Source of the DNA: Labrys wisconsinensis
GTDB taxonomy: Bacteria; Pseudomonadota; Alphaproteobacteria; Rhizobiales; Labraceae
NCBI RefSeq assembly: GCF_030814995.1
Contig: NZ_JAUSVX010000016.1
Span: forward strand, 62,001 to 126,000
Length of the DNA stretch: 64,000 bases
Direction: 5' to 3'
The notes beneath the pieces were generated by a model. The model searched no databases and was not told where the DNA came from. It was given only the letters and a program-made list of their open reading frames with translations. Of this stretch, positions 56,421 through 64,000 are shown piece after piece (the stretch's first letter is position 1; each line of letters starts with the position of its first letter). The position numbers and the translations under genes are program-made.

Positions 56421-57713
56421 TCAGACGTGCGGCCAGATGGCGAGGGCGAGCGCGCCAAGCAGGGCCGGTGGCATGACGATGGCGCCAAGCTCGAGAAATT
56501 GAAGCGCGCCCACGGATTGACCTTCGCGTCTCAGCGCTGCCAGCCACAGGAGCGTCGCCAGAGATCCGGTGATCGAGAGGTTGGGTCCGATGTCGACGCC
56601 GATGAGCGCGGCATTGGCGACACCGGACGGCAATACGACGAGGCTGGTTGCAGACCCAGCGATCAGGCCGACGGGAAGATTGTTCGCCAGGTTGCAGGCA
56701 ATCGCGATTGTCGCGCCCACACCGACTGCGGCGCCGAGGGGCGAGTGTGCTGCATGGGTCGCCACGAGATCCGCCAAGGCTCGGACGGCGCCGGTCCGCT
56801 CGAGAGCTTCGACGAGGACGAAGAGCCCGGCCACGAGAGGAAGGACACCCCATGACACGCCCTTCATGAGCGGCCACGGCGACTCGCGATTGCCGATCAG
56901 AATAAGGGCTGCCGTGGCCAGGCCGGCGAGGAATGTCGGAAGCCCGAGGGGCCGGTCGAGGGCCGAGGCCGCGAGGAGGCCGAGCGCTGTCACCGAAATA
57001 CCCAGGGCGGCAAGCCTGCCGCCACGCGAGAGCGAGACCTGCGGCAGGTCGGTGCGGATCATCCCGGGGATGGAGGCGCGCAGGGCAACGCGCAGCATCA
57101 GGAAGGTTATCAGGATCGAGGCGATCGAAGGCAGGAGAAAACGCAGGAGCCACGCAGCGAGTGATGGCATCTGCGGCCCGAAGACCACCAGATTGGCAGG
57201 ATTTGAGATCGGCAGCACGAAGCTCGCGGCGTTGGCGATGAAAGCGCAAATGAACAGGTATGGCAGAGGCTCGGCCTTGGCCGCGCGGGCGGCGGCACAG
57301 ACGGCCGGGGTCAGGACGACGGCTGTCGCGTCGTTCGACAACAAGATCGTGACCAGCGTCCCCACCGCATAGATCAGCAGGAAAAGCCGATGCCCGGACC
57401 CGTGGGCCTGGCGAACCGCAATCATGGCCAGCCAATCGAAGAAGCCTTCACGGCGGGCGAGCTCGGCCAGCATCATCATGCCGGTCAGGAAGAGATAGAC
57501 ATCCATTCCCTTGGCGACGCCTTGGATCGCGCTCGGCATGGGCACGAGCCCCAGCGCCACCAGGAGGACGGCGCCGGCGGTCGCCCACACGGCCTCGGGC
57601 ACCCTCCAGGGCCGTACGATCACGCCTGCCGTAGCGATGGCGGCGATGCCAAGAGTTGCCGTCTGGGCGACCATCAATGAAAGACCTGCGAGCAACGGAT
57701 TGATCATGGGCAT
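56421..57713 (-). CDS. arsB: ArsB-type arsenite/anion permease
   Basis: About 430 residues from MPMINPLLAGL; GTG 57725 is possible. Eleven or so membrane helices with the ArsB signatures FLTGMMMLAELARREGFFDWLA, TILLSNDATAVVLTPAVC and NAASFVLPISNPANLVVFG. This closely matches arsenite exporters, but no arsR, arsC or arsA gene lies nearby; a neighbouring RND pump and two-component system suggest another inducing stress. Translation starts without a clear ribosome site. Confidence 0.8.
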   Translation of the reverse strand: MPMINPLLAGLSLMVAQTATLGIAAIATAGVIVRPWRVPEAVWATAGAVLLVALGLVPMPSAIQGVAKGMDVYLFLTGMMMLAELARREGFFDWLAMIAVRQAHGSGHRLFLLIYAVGTLVTILLSNDATAVVLTPAVCAAARAAKAEPLPYLFICAFIANAASFVLPISNPANLVVFGPQMPSLAAWLLRFLLPSIASILITFLMLRVALRASIPGMIRTDLPQVSLSRGGRLAALGISVTALGLLAASALDRPLGLPTFLAGLATAALILIGNRESPWPLMKGVSWGVLPLVAGLFVLVEALERTGAVRALADLVATHAAHSPLGAAVGVGATIAIACNLANNLPVGLIAGSATSLVVLPSGVANAALIGVDIGPNLSITGSLATLLWLAALRREGQSVGALQFLELGAIVMPPALLGALALAIWPHV

Positions 57714-58007
57714 CGCGCGCAGCACTCGCCGATCGCGCGATCCCTTCGCGGGAACGGTTCGGATGTCGCTTCGATTGCGCCAGACGCCTCACGGCGCCGG
57801 ATCTCCCGGTCCCCCGCAGCGCCACCCTTCGCCGGGCCGGCTGGCCGCGAGAATCCATCTCCACAACCAGCAGCGCGAAGAAACGGATCTGGTGTTCCGA
57901 CACTAACGGTTCGTTCCGAACCGTCAGCCCGGAACCCTGGTTGGTTCAATGCTTTGTGTTGTGCTTCCAACACAATGGGTCGGGGACCAAGCGTCGGAAG
58001 CACAACA
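57714..58007. other. 294-bp intergenic region with overlapping hairpins
   Basis: No gene. It holds a perfect hairpin at 57906-57924 and two mutually exclusive stems around 57954-58008 at the end of the OB-fold gene, followed in the direction of transcription by the start of the permease operon. Confidence 0.6.
57906..57924. repeat. 8-bp perfect inverted repeat
   Basis: acggttcg, loop ttc, cgaaccgt. Its core ggttc resembles the ggttcag arm upstream of the response regulator (58572-58591), so it may be a second binding site of the same regulator, here in front of the permease-RND operon. Confidence 0.4.
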
Positions 58008-58008
58008 C
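57954..58008 (-). terminator. alternative hairpins at the end of the OB-fold gene
   Basis: Long stem: 13-bp perfect arms 57956-57968 and 57996-58008, the right arm touching the stop codon. Short stem: 7-bp arms 57954-57960 and 57969-57975. The two cannot form together, as in attenuators; a plain terminator is the simpler reading. Confidence 0.5.
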
Positions 58009-58514
58009 TAGCCGACCAGGCGATGCAGCAAGGCCCGCAGGGGCGGGCGAGGCGGTCCATCCGGCCGGCCGAGTGCTTCCACGCGTCCGTCCGCATGCAC
58101 GACGAAGCTGGCGCGGATGAAGCCGTCCTCGAACCGCCCCTGCACCGTGACGGCCTCGTCCTTGGCGACGGTCCTCCCGCCCTCCCCGCCCGGCCCGGCA
58201 TCGACGAGAGCGCGGCCGCTGCCATCCACGACGACGAACTTGTTGCCGAAGATCTCAGCGACCTGGCCCTTGATCGTCACCGTGCTCCAGTCCGGCATCG
58301 CCGCAATGGAGACGGGCATGACCGGTGCCATCTCCGCTGCTGGGCGGATCAGCTTGACGATCCCGGCTCCCCCAGCGGCGCCGACGCCAAGCAGAACCAC
58401 GGCACCGACCGCCGTGACTGCACGTCGCATGGACGGACGGCGCGTCGGCGCAAGCCGGGGCTCGGGAGCGGCATGAGGCTCGGGAGATAACGGGTTCGGA
58501 TCATCTTTGGACAT
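58008..58514 (-). CDS. YgiW-like OB-fold protein with N-terminal membrane anchor
   Basis: 168 residues from MSKDDPNPLSPEPHAA with GAGGAG before the ATG. Residues 35-60 form a membrane helix (AVTAVGAVVLLGVGAAGGAGIV); the C-terminal half is an OB-fold like the bacterial NirD/YgiW group (VTIKGQVAEIFGNKFVVVDGSGRALVDAG ... VTVQGRFEDGFIRASFVV). Related genes are often targets of QseBC/PmrAB-type two-component systems, matching the divergent kinase and regulator genes. Confidence 0.75.
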   Translation of the reverse strand: MSKDDPNPLSPEPHAAPEPRLAPTRRPSMRRAVTAVGAVVLLGVGAAGGAGIVKLIRPAAEMAPVMPVSIAAMPDWSTVTIKGQVAEIFGNKFVVVDGSGRALVDAGPGGEGGRTVAKDEAVTVQGRFEDGFIRASFVVHADGRVEALGRPDGPPRPPLRALLHRLVG

Positions 58515-58571
58515 GACTGACTCCTCAAGGACCAACAGGAGCCTCGTTCTAGCAAACCGCCTCCAACCCAC

Positions 58572-58591
58572 CCTGAACCGAATGGTTCAGG
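58572..58591. promoter_or_regulatory. inverted and direct repeats between OB-fold gene and response regulator
   Basis: Perfect 8-bp arms (cctgaacc-gaat-ggttcagg). The right arm is also the first of three 6-bp direct steps (gttcag-gttgag-ttaag, 58585-58601), the form recognised by OmpR/PmrA-type regulators. 51 bp upstream of the regulator ATG and 58 bp from the divergent OB-fold gene, a likely autoregulatory site. Confidence 0.5.
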
Positions 58592-58641
58592 TTGAGTTAA
58601 GCTCCGGGGCGTAGGCCACACTGATCATGGGAGATCAGTCC

Positions 58642-59307
58642 ATGCGCGTACTTCTTGTCGAGGACGACAAGGGGCTGTCCGCCAAGATCGCGCGCGCTCT
58701 TCGGGCCGAGAACTTCGCCGTCGACATCGCGGAGAATGGCGAGGATGGGGGGCACCTGGGCGCGACGGAACACTTCGACGTGGCGGTCCTGGACCTGGGC
58801 CTGCCGAAGGTCGACGGCGTCAGCGTCCTGCGCAGCTGGCGCAATGGCGGGCGGGCGCTGCCGGTCCTGATCCTGACCGCGCGGGACGGATGGTCGGAGA
58901 AGGTGGAGGGCTTCAAGGCGGGAGCGGACGACTATTTGACCAAGCCGTTCAAGGTGGAGGAACTCGTCATGCGGCTGCGTGCGCTCGTTCGCCGTTCGGC
59001 GGGGCACGCCGGCACGCGCATTGTCTGCGGCGCCCTGACTTTCGATGCCCAGCTCGGCACCTTCCAGCTCGACGGCCTGCCCTTCAAGCTGACGGCCCTG
59101 GAATGGCGGGTGCTCTCCTGCCTGATGCTGCGCAAGGAGGTCGTCATCGATCGCAGCGAGCTCCTGGAGCGCGTGTACGAAGGCGATGCGAACAGCGACT
59201 CGAACTCCATCGAGGTGATCATCGCCCGCCTCCGCCGCAAGATCGGTCATGCCATGATCGAGACCAGCCGCGGCCGTGGCTATCGTCTGACGAGCGCCAC
59301 ATCATGA
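58642..59307 (+). CDS. OmpR/PmrA-family response regulator
   Basis: 221 residues from MRVLLVEDDKG; the ATG at 58642 has GGGAGA well spaced, while ATG 58627 is weaker. Receiver domain with acid pocket EDD, phosphorylated Asp51 (VLDLGLPK), Thr in LTAR and Lys in TKPF; C-terminal winged helix (LTALEWRVLSCLMLRKEVVIDRSELLERVYE...SNSIEVIIARLRRKIG). Overlaps its kinase gene by 4 bp. Confidence 0.94.
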   Translation: MRVLLVEDDKGLSAKIARALRAENFAVDIAENGEDGGHLGATEHFDVAVLDLGLPKVDGVSVLRSWRNGGRALPVLILTARDGWSEKVEGFKAGADDYLTKPFKVEELVMRLRALVRRSAGHAGTRIVCGALTFDAQLGTFQLDGLPFKLTALEWRVLSCLMLRKEVVIDRSELLERVYEGDANSDSNSIEVIIARLRRKIGHAMIETSRGRGYRLTSATS

Positions 59308-60650
59308 AACTGGTGCCGGCCTCGCTGGGTGGCCGCCTCCTGCTCGGCGCAGCGGTGTTTGTCGCGGCGGCGCTGGCTGCGGCCTCGATCCTCATCGGCT
59401 TCATTCTCCATCACTTCGTCACGGGGCAGATCGAGCAGCGGCTCGATACGCAGATCGCGGCCATTGTCGGAGCGCTGAAGGCGGATGAGGCGGGAAGCCT
59501 GCGGCTCGCCACCGACCTCGACGGCCCCCCCTTCGATCGCCTGGCCTCCGGCTGGTACTGGCAGGTAACCGGCGCCGGGCAGCCGTTGAAGTCGCGTTCC
59601 CTGGGCGCGGCCTCCCTCGATGCGCCGCCACGGCCGTTCGACTGGCGGCATCTCTTCAGCGACCGTGCGGCCAGCGCGAGGGCCCCCGACGCGCAAGGCC
59701 AGATGCTGCATATCCGCGTCAGGCAAGCCAGCCTGGAGGGGCGGAGCATCACGGTAACCGCCTCGGCGCCGCAGGCGGCGATCGACGGACCCATGCGTCA
59801 GGCGCTCCTCTCGCTGGTTGGATCGCTTGTAGCGCTCTGGATCGGCCTGATGTTGGCGACGCTCGTCCAGATCCGCATGGGGCTGCGACCGCTGCGGCGG
59901 CTGCGGGACGCGATGATGCGGATCCGGAGCGGGGAGCTTCAGCATGTGCCGTCGGATCAGCCGACCGAACTGCATCCCCTCGTCACCGAGCTGAACGGAT
60001 TGATCGACCAGAACGCAGCCGGCCTGGCCAGCGCCAGGCGGCACGTGTCGAATCTGGCGCATGGCCTGAAGACCCCATTGGCGAGCCTCTCCATCGAGCT
60101 CCAGGAGGCGGGGCGTGACCCTTCCGGCTCGATGAAGGAGCTGGTCGACCAGATCGAACGTCGGGTACGCCACCATCTGGGCCGGGCCCGTGCCGCAGCC
60201 GGCGCGTCTCGGCCGTCACGCACGCTGCTGGCGCCTCGCCTCACCGATATCGCCGCGGTGATGGCGCGCGTCCACGCGGATCGCGGCATCTGCTTCCTGG
60301 AGGAGATCGATGACGGCCTCGCCGTTGCCTGCGAGCCGCAGGATCTGGACGAGATGCTCGGCAACCTGCTCGACAACGGGTTCAAATGGGCTCGGACCAC
60401 GGTGCGGGCAAGCGTGGAGATCCGCAACGCCGATGTCGCCATTTCCATTGACGATGATGGCCCGGGCTTGGCCGATGCCCAGATGATGGAGGCGCTCCTG
60501 CCCGGGCGGCGGCTGGACGAGAGCGTTCCAGGTCATGGGTTCGGGCTGCCGATCACGCGCGAGCTGGCGGAGCTCTATGGCGGAACCGTTCTGCTCTGTC
60601 GCGGGCCACTCGGCGGCTTGCGGGCTACGATCGCGTTGCCGTCACGATAA
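59304..60650 (+). CDS. sensor histidine kinase, PhoQ/QseC type
   Basis: 448 residues. Membrane helices at about 12-35 and 166-188 flank a small periplasmic sensor (about 36-165). The linker is HAMP-like (RMGLRPLRRLRDAMMRIRSGE). H box SNLAHGLKTPLA (His253), N box LGNLLDNGFKWA, G1 DDDGPGL, G2 GHGFGLPI. The H box of the PhoQ kind has K in place of R. Pairs with the regulator just upstream; signal unknown. Confidence 0.93.
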   Translation: MKLVPASLGGRLLLGAAVFVAAALAAASILIGFILHHFVTGQIEQRLDTQIAAIVGALKADEAGSLRLATDLDGPPFDRLASGWYWQVTGAGQPLKSRSLGAASLDAPPRPFDWRHLFSDRAASARAPDAQGQMLHIRVRQASLEGRSITVTASAPQAAIDGPMRQALLSLVGSLVALWIGLMLATLVQIRMGLRPLRRLRDAMMRIRSGELQHVPSDQPTELHPLVTELNGLIDQNAAGLASARRHVSNLAHGLKTPLASLSIELQEAGRDPSGSMKELVDQIERRVRHHLGRARAAAGASRPSRTLLAPRLTDIAAVMARVHADRGICFLEEIDDGLAVACEPQDLDEMLGNLLDNGFKWARTTVRASVEIRNADVAISIDDDGPGLADAQMMEALLPGRRLDESVPGHGFGLPITRELAELYGGTVLLCRGPLGGLRATIALPSR

Positions 60651-60748
60651 GAGGCGGATGCGGCGCCTTCGATTGAAGGACGGGCTGGACCGGTCCCAAC
60701 GTGCCCGTCTGGTGAAGGCCGCTGCTGTGGAGTCTCGGGCCGCAAGCC

Positions 60749-60780
60749 CCGAGTGAGCGGCTGAAAAGCCGCTCACTCGG
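60749..60780. terminator. 14-bp hairpin with GAAA loop
   Basis: ccgagtgagcggct, loop gaaa, agccgctcactcgg, about 100 bp after the kinase stop. A GNRA loop makes it very stable. With the next hairpin (60805-60824) it separates convergent genes, so it may terminate both directions. Confidence 0.6.
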
Positions 60781-60804
60781 AGGTCCATGACAGGAGTCAC
60801 GGCA

Positions 60805-60824
60805 CGCCGGCTGGAAAGCCGGCG
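60805..60824. terminator. 8-bp hairpin with GGAA loop
   Basis: cgccggct, loop ggaa, agccggcg, 24 bp after the previous hairpin and 17 bp from the stop of the minus-strand gene. Same ggct-loop-agcc core as its neighbour. Confidence 0.55.
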
Positions 60825-60840
60825 CAGTCTCTGCAGCGAG

Positions 60841-61284
60841 TCAAGCCACGGCCGGCCGCGCCATGCCCCACACCCACAGACGATGCAGCAAGCCGCCCTT
60901 GGCCATGCCGCGCAGCCTGGCGGCAACGCCCCGGCCGGTCATCTGGCCGTGATAGTGGCAGTCGCACAGCAGCCGGTGGGTCTGGCCGTGCGAGAGCTTG
61001 AAGAAGGCGGTGGCGTCGCCGATGGTGTCGCCGGCCAGCCCCTCCTCGCGCAGCACCGGATCGGCGAAGGCCACGGTGATCGGCGTCTCGTCGCCCCGCA
61101 GCTTGCGCCGCTCCTGCGGCGAGAAGTCCTCGATGCGGTAGAAGGGCTGGACCGGCCCCTCATGGTGCTCCAGCACCGCCGCCCAGCGCTCCAGGCGCTG
61201 ACGGCGGGTCATCGTCCCAACGCGGCCGCCGAGGGGTACGATCTCGGCTTTACGCCCGATCTCAACCAGGGTCTCGTGCTTCAT
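60841..61284 (-). CDS. hypothetical protein
   Basis: 147 residues from MKHETLVEIGRKAEIVPLGGRVGTMTRRQRLERWAAVLE. No signal peptide or membrane helix. Conserved-looking parts are EDFSPQERRKLRGDETPITVAFADPVLREEGL and LSHGQTHRLLCDCHYHGQMTG, where a Cys-x-Cys-His-x-His cluster could bind a metal. I do not recognise the family; it looks like a real gene by codon bias and by its own start context. It precedes no close partner (218 bp from the antiporter stop). Confidence 0.65.
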   Translation of the reverse strand: MKHETLVEIGRKAEIVPLGGRVGTMTRRQRLERWAAVLEHHEGPVQPFYRIEDFSPQERRKLRGDETPITVAFADPVLREEGLAGDTIGDATAFFKLSHGQTHRLLCDCHYHGQMTGRGVAARLRGMAKGGLLHRLWVWGMARPAVA

Positions 61285-61502
61285 GGCAATCTCCGCTTGG
61301 CAGCGCCGCGACGGGGCGTCGGGGCGCAAGGCAGATCCGGCATCCGGGGAATGCCTCGGCATCCCGGGGATGCCCGCGGGCCGGTCGGAGACGGCGCGAA
61401 GGCCTCGGCGCCGGAGCTTCAGGCCGGCCGAGACCTATTATAGGGCAGGCCGGGCGCCGGACAGCGGTATGACCTGGTAAATTCTTGCGGATCCCACCGC
61501 CC

Positions 61503-63152
61503 TCAGCCGCCGAGGCGTGCCTCGGCGAGATCGGCCTCGCGGATGAGCTTCTGGACCGCCTCCGAGCCCAGGCGGCGCTGGCGCGCCAGGCGCACCAGCT
61601 CTTCCCGCTCGGCCTTGAGGCCGACCTTGAACAGGCGCCGCTCGACGTCGCGGACGAGGCGCGTGCTCTCGGCGCTGTCGGGATCGGCGGAGCCGGCGTC
61701 GATCCGCTCGCGATAGTAGGTCAGCACCCGCAGGCTCGCCTGCGCCTGGAGGTCGGCCTCGGACGGGTCCGCCGTGATGGCGCGCTGGGCGTGCTCGATC
61801 GCCCTGATGGCCGCCTCGGCCGCCTGGACGCGCGCAGCGTCCTCCTCCGCCTCGCCATGCTCGGCGGGCGGCAGGATCAGGCCCTTGAGCAGGATCGGCA
61901 GGCCGATGCTCGCGGCAGCCAGGGACAGGATGATGACGGTCGCGGCCAGGAAGATGGCGAGGTCGCGCGCGGGAAAGGGCGAGCCGTCGGCGAGCGCCAG
62001 CGGCAGGGTGAGGATGCCGGCGAGCGTGATCGCGCCCTTCGCCCCGGCCAGCGAGGCGGCGGCGATCACGCGCAGGTGCGGGCGGATGACGGTCTCCCCT
62101 CGCCGCCTGGCCCGGAACAGCGTGAACCGCAACGACACCCAGACCCAGGCGAAGCGGCCGGCCGCCAGGACGGCCATGATCGCCGCGGCGTAGACCGCCA
62201 GCCAGATCGGCTCGTGATGGCCGGTCTGGCGCACGGTCTCGACCGCGCCGGCGAAGATGCTCGGCAACTGCTCGCCGAGCAGGATGAAGATGACGCCGTT
62301 GGCGGCGAACTGGACCAGGTCCCAGACCGCTTCCCGCCGCCAGCGGCTGGCCGCCGGCAGCCGCACCGGGTTCTCGACGAAGCTCATGGTGAAGCCGGCG
62401 GCGACCGCTGCCAGGATGCCGGAGCAATGCAGGTGCTCGGCCGCCAGATAGGCCGCGAACGGGATCAGCAGGCTGACCAGGATGAAGGAGCCTGGATCGC
62501 TGCCGTAGCGGATCGCCAGCCAGCCCCTGGCGCGGACCACGCCCCAGGCGATGGCGGTGCCGATCGCCAGGCCGCCGGCGGCGAGCCACAGGAAGGTCGC
62601 CACCGCCTCGGCCGCGGAGAAGGTGCCGGTCAGCGCCGCCGCGATGGCGAAACGCAGGCAGACCAGGCCTGAGGCGTCGTTGAGCAGCGATTCCCCCTCC
62701 AGGATATGCATCAGCCGCTTGGGCACCGGCACGCGCGCCGCGATGGCCGACACCGCGATCGGATCGGTCGGCGCCAGCACGGCCGCGAGGGCGAAGGCCA
62801 CGGCGAGCGGCATGGCCGGGATCATCCAGTGGATGAAGAAGCCCATGCCGACGACGGTGAACACGACCAGGCTGAGCGCCAGCTCCAGGATGGTGCCGGC
62901 ATCGCGGAACAGGCCGTCCTTGGGAATGCGCCAACCGTCGAGGAACAGGAGAGGCGGCAGGAACAAGAGGAAGAAGACCTGGGGGTCCAGGCGCACCCCG
63001 AGGTCCATCGTCGAGGCGATCAGCGCGCCGATGGCGATCTGCACCAGCGGCAGCGGCACCGCGAAGGGCAGCATCCGGCCGGCCGCGCCGCTCGCCACCA
63101 CGGCGAGGAACAGGATGAGGACGGTCTCGATGCTGTCCATGTGGGTTCCCAT
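61503..63152 (-). CDS. Na+/H+ antiporter, CPA1/NhaP family
   Basis: 549 residues with about 12 membrane helices to residue 410 and a charged cytoplasmic tail (about 420-549) with helical, coiled-coil-like content. Ion-site motifs are FLPPLLFLDGWRIP, LAAVLAPTDPIAVSAIA (the Thr-Asp pair) and EGESLLNDASGLVCLRFA. It exchanges cytoplasmic Na+ or K+ for protons. The next gene upstream on the same strand is the DUF900 hydrolase (30 bp gap). Confidence 0.92.
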   Translation of the reverse strand: MGTHMDSIETVLILFLAVVASGAAGRMLPFAVPLPLVQIAIGALIASTMDLGVRLDPQVFFLLFLPPLLFLDGWRIPKDGLFRDAGTILELALSLVVFTVVGMGFFIHWMIPAMPLAVAFALAAVLAPTDPIAVSAIAARVPVPKRLMHILEGESLLNDASGLVCLRFAIAAALTGTFSAAEAVATFLWLAAGGLAIGTAIAWGVVRARGWLAIRYGSDPGSFILVSLLIPFAAYLAAEHLHCSGILAAVAAGFTMSFVENPVRLPAASRWRREAVWDLVQFAANGVIFILLGEQLPSIFAGAVETVRQTGHHEPIWLAVYAAAIMAVLAAGRFAWVWVSLRFTLFRARRRGETVIRPHLRVIAAASLAGAKGAITLAGILTLPLALADGSPFPARDLAIFLAATVIILSLAAASIGLPILLKGLILPPAEHGEAEEDAARVQAAEAAIRAIEHAQRAITADPSEADLQAQASLRVLTYYRERIDAGSADPDSAESTRLVRDVERRLFKVGLKAEREELVRLARQRRLGSEAVQKLIREADLAEARLGG

Positions 63153-63182
63153 GTCCGCGGCACGCCGTGCCGCTGCCCGCCC

Positions 63183-64000
63183 TCAATAGGGCACCTGGCC
63201 GTTGACGACCCGCGGGGCGGGCGCCTCGGCCTCGTCGATCTGTCGCCGGAACCGGCTGCGCGCCGCAGGATCCAGCACGGCCACGGGCGCGGCAAGGGCG
63301 GCGCCGGCCGCCGAGCCGAGGACGCGGGCGGAGCCCAGCGCCACCCCTCCCACCCGGTCGGCGAGGCCGATCTCGCCGGTCTCGAGCGACTGGCCGGCCA
63401 GGCGCCGTCCGAGGAGCCGGACCATCTCGGGACTGTCGGCGAAGGTGTTGTGCGCCAGCGCATCCGTGCCCTGGACATCGGTGGTGTCGATGATCGAGAT
63501 GCCGAGCCCCTTCAGGTCGGCCGCGTAGGGCCGGAGATCGGCGGCGCCGAGGCGGTCGACATCGCCGGAAATCCAGCGCGACAGCGCCAGCGCCCGATCG
63601 CCGCGGGAGGCGATGATGGTGAATTGCGGACGCCTCGGCCCCATTTCGATGATCTGACGGCGGAAGACATCGACGTCGATGTCGGGCGAGGCCAGCACCA
63701 CGTTGCGAATCTTGGGCGAAATGCCCTTGTCGCGGATCGCCATCTCGCGCAGGGCCTCCGCGGTGAGCCAGCTCCCCATGGAATGGGCGAGGATGGTGAC
63801 CTCGCCGACATCCGGGCTCGCCGCCGCATGGCGCAGCAGGTCCTCCAGGGCATAGCGCGAGAAATTGGCGCTCTCCTTGTCGTAGAGATAGTCGAAGGTG
63901 CTGCCGCGCGAGGGCCAGGCGAACAGGACCGGGGCGGCATCGATGCCGGAATCGTGGGAGACCTGCGCCAGGCGATAGACGGCATCGGCATAGGTGTTGT
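63183..64000 (-). CDS. DUF900 alpha/beta hydrolase (5' end outside window)
   Basis: The last 271 codons are in the window; the frame is open to the right edge. The nucleophile elbow is VTILAHSMGSWLT (Ser in H-S-M-G), preceded by the typical FAWPSRGSTFDYLYDKESANFSRYALEDLL and followed by NVVLASPDIDVDVFRRQI (catalytic Asp) and the His region DALAHNTFADSPEMVRLL. Family members are cytoplasmic or membrane esterase-like proteins of unknown substrate. The tail (VLDPAARSRFRRQIDEAEAP) is extra. Confidence 0.88.
   Translation of the reverse strand, partial: NTYADAVYRLAQVSHDSGIDAAPVLFAWPSRGSTFDYLYDKESANFSRYALEDLLRHAAASPDVGEVTILAHSMGSWLTAEALREMAIRDKGISPKIRNVVLASPDIDVDVFRRQIIEMGPRRPQFTIIASRGDRALALSRWISGDVDRLGAADLRPYAADLKGLGISIIDTTDVQGTDALAHNTFADSPEMVRLLGRRLAGQSLETGEIGLADRVGGVALGSARVLGSAAGAALAAPVAVLDPAARSRFRRQIDEAEAPAPRVVNGQVPY

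Overview
This is high-GC (roughly two-thirds G+C) bacterial chromosome with dense, mostly sensible gene order, no rRNA or tRNA genes, no IS element and no CRISPR array that I can see. The gene content fits an alphaproteobacterium of the Rhizobiales (Hyphomicrobiales): an intracellular PHB depolymerase, acetoin dehydrogenase under an AcoR/sigma-54 system, MocD/MocE-like oxygenase partners, a DUF2778 L,D-transpeptidase-like protein, many solute transporters with LysR/GntR/AraC regulators, and short palindromic repeats typical of that order. I cannot assign a genus from sequence alone.

Layout. 1-8.9 kb: PEP carboxylase, PHB depolymerase and GST, a secreted Arg/Pro-rich protein, an AT-rich foreign-looking small gene with an 11-bp hairpin behind it, then a flavin disulfide oxidoreductase with a DUF4126 membrane protein and a His-rich secreted protein. 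8.9-11.6 kb: divergent lysR and ilvD. 11.6-18.3 kb: the acetoin catabolic operon acoXABC read leftwards from a clear -24/-12 promoter, with its activator acoR upstream. 18.5-19.2 kb: a VapBC toxin-antitoxin pair. 19.3-25.1 kb: GH3 beta-glucosidase, an SbmA/YddA-type ABC transporter and a GH15 glucoamylase. 25.1-33.3 kb: an island with a core-MetE methyltransferase, a PhnF-like GntR regulator, a sugar-type ABC transporter without an ATPase gene, a MocD-like membrane oxygenase, a MocE-like Rieske ferredoxin and an AraC regulator. 33.4-36.8 kb: lysR/SLC13 permease and aspartate-semialdehyde dehydrogenase.

37.0-45.1 kb is the most interesting block: a GntR/FCD regulator divergent from eight tightly packed genes encoding a Tat-exported NMT1-type binding protein, a dihydropyrimidinase/hydantoinase-like cyclic amidase, an SDR with an altered active site, a DUF1445 (D-glutamate-cyclase-like) protein, a GlcG/HbpS protein, an SsuB-type ATPase, an SsuC-type permease and a 335-residue protein of unknown family. 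The stop/start overlaps show one operon through the permease. It looks like a complete uptake and ring-opening pathway for an unidentified cyclic amide or imide.

45.1-51.9 kb: DUF2778 protein, MFS transporter, a chorismate-lyase-like secreted protein, a zinc-binding dehydrogenase divergent from an HxlR regulator, an SDR and an AHSA1/SRPBCC protein. 51.9-60.7 kb: an RND efflux pump with its adaptor and an ArsB-type permease in one orientation, a YgiW-like OB-fold protein, and a divergent two-component system that probably controls some of them. 60.8-64 kb: a small hypothetical protein, a CPA1 Na+/H+ antiporter and the 3' part of a DUF900 alpha/beta hydrolase that runs off the window.
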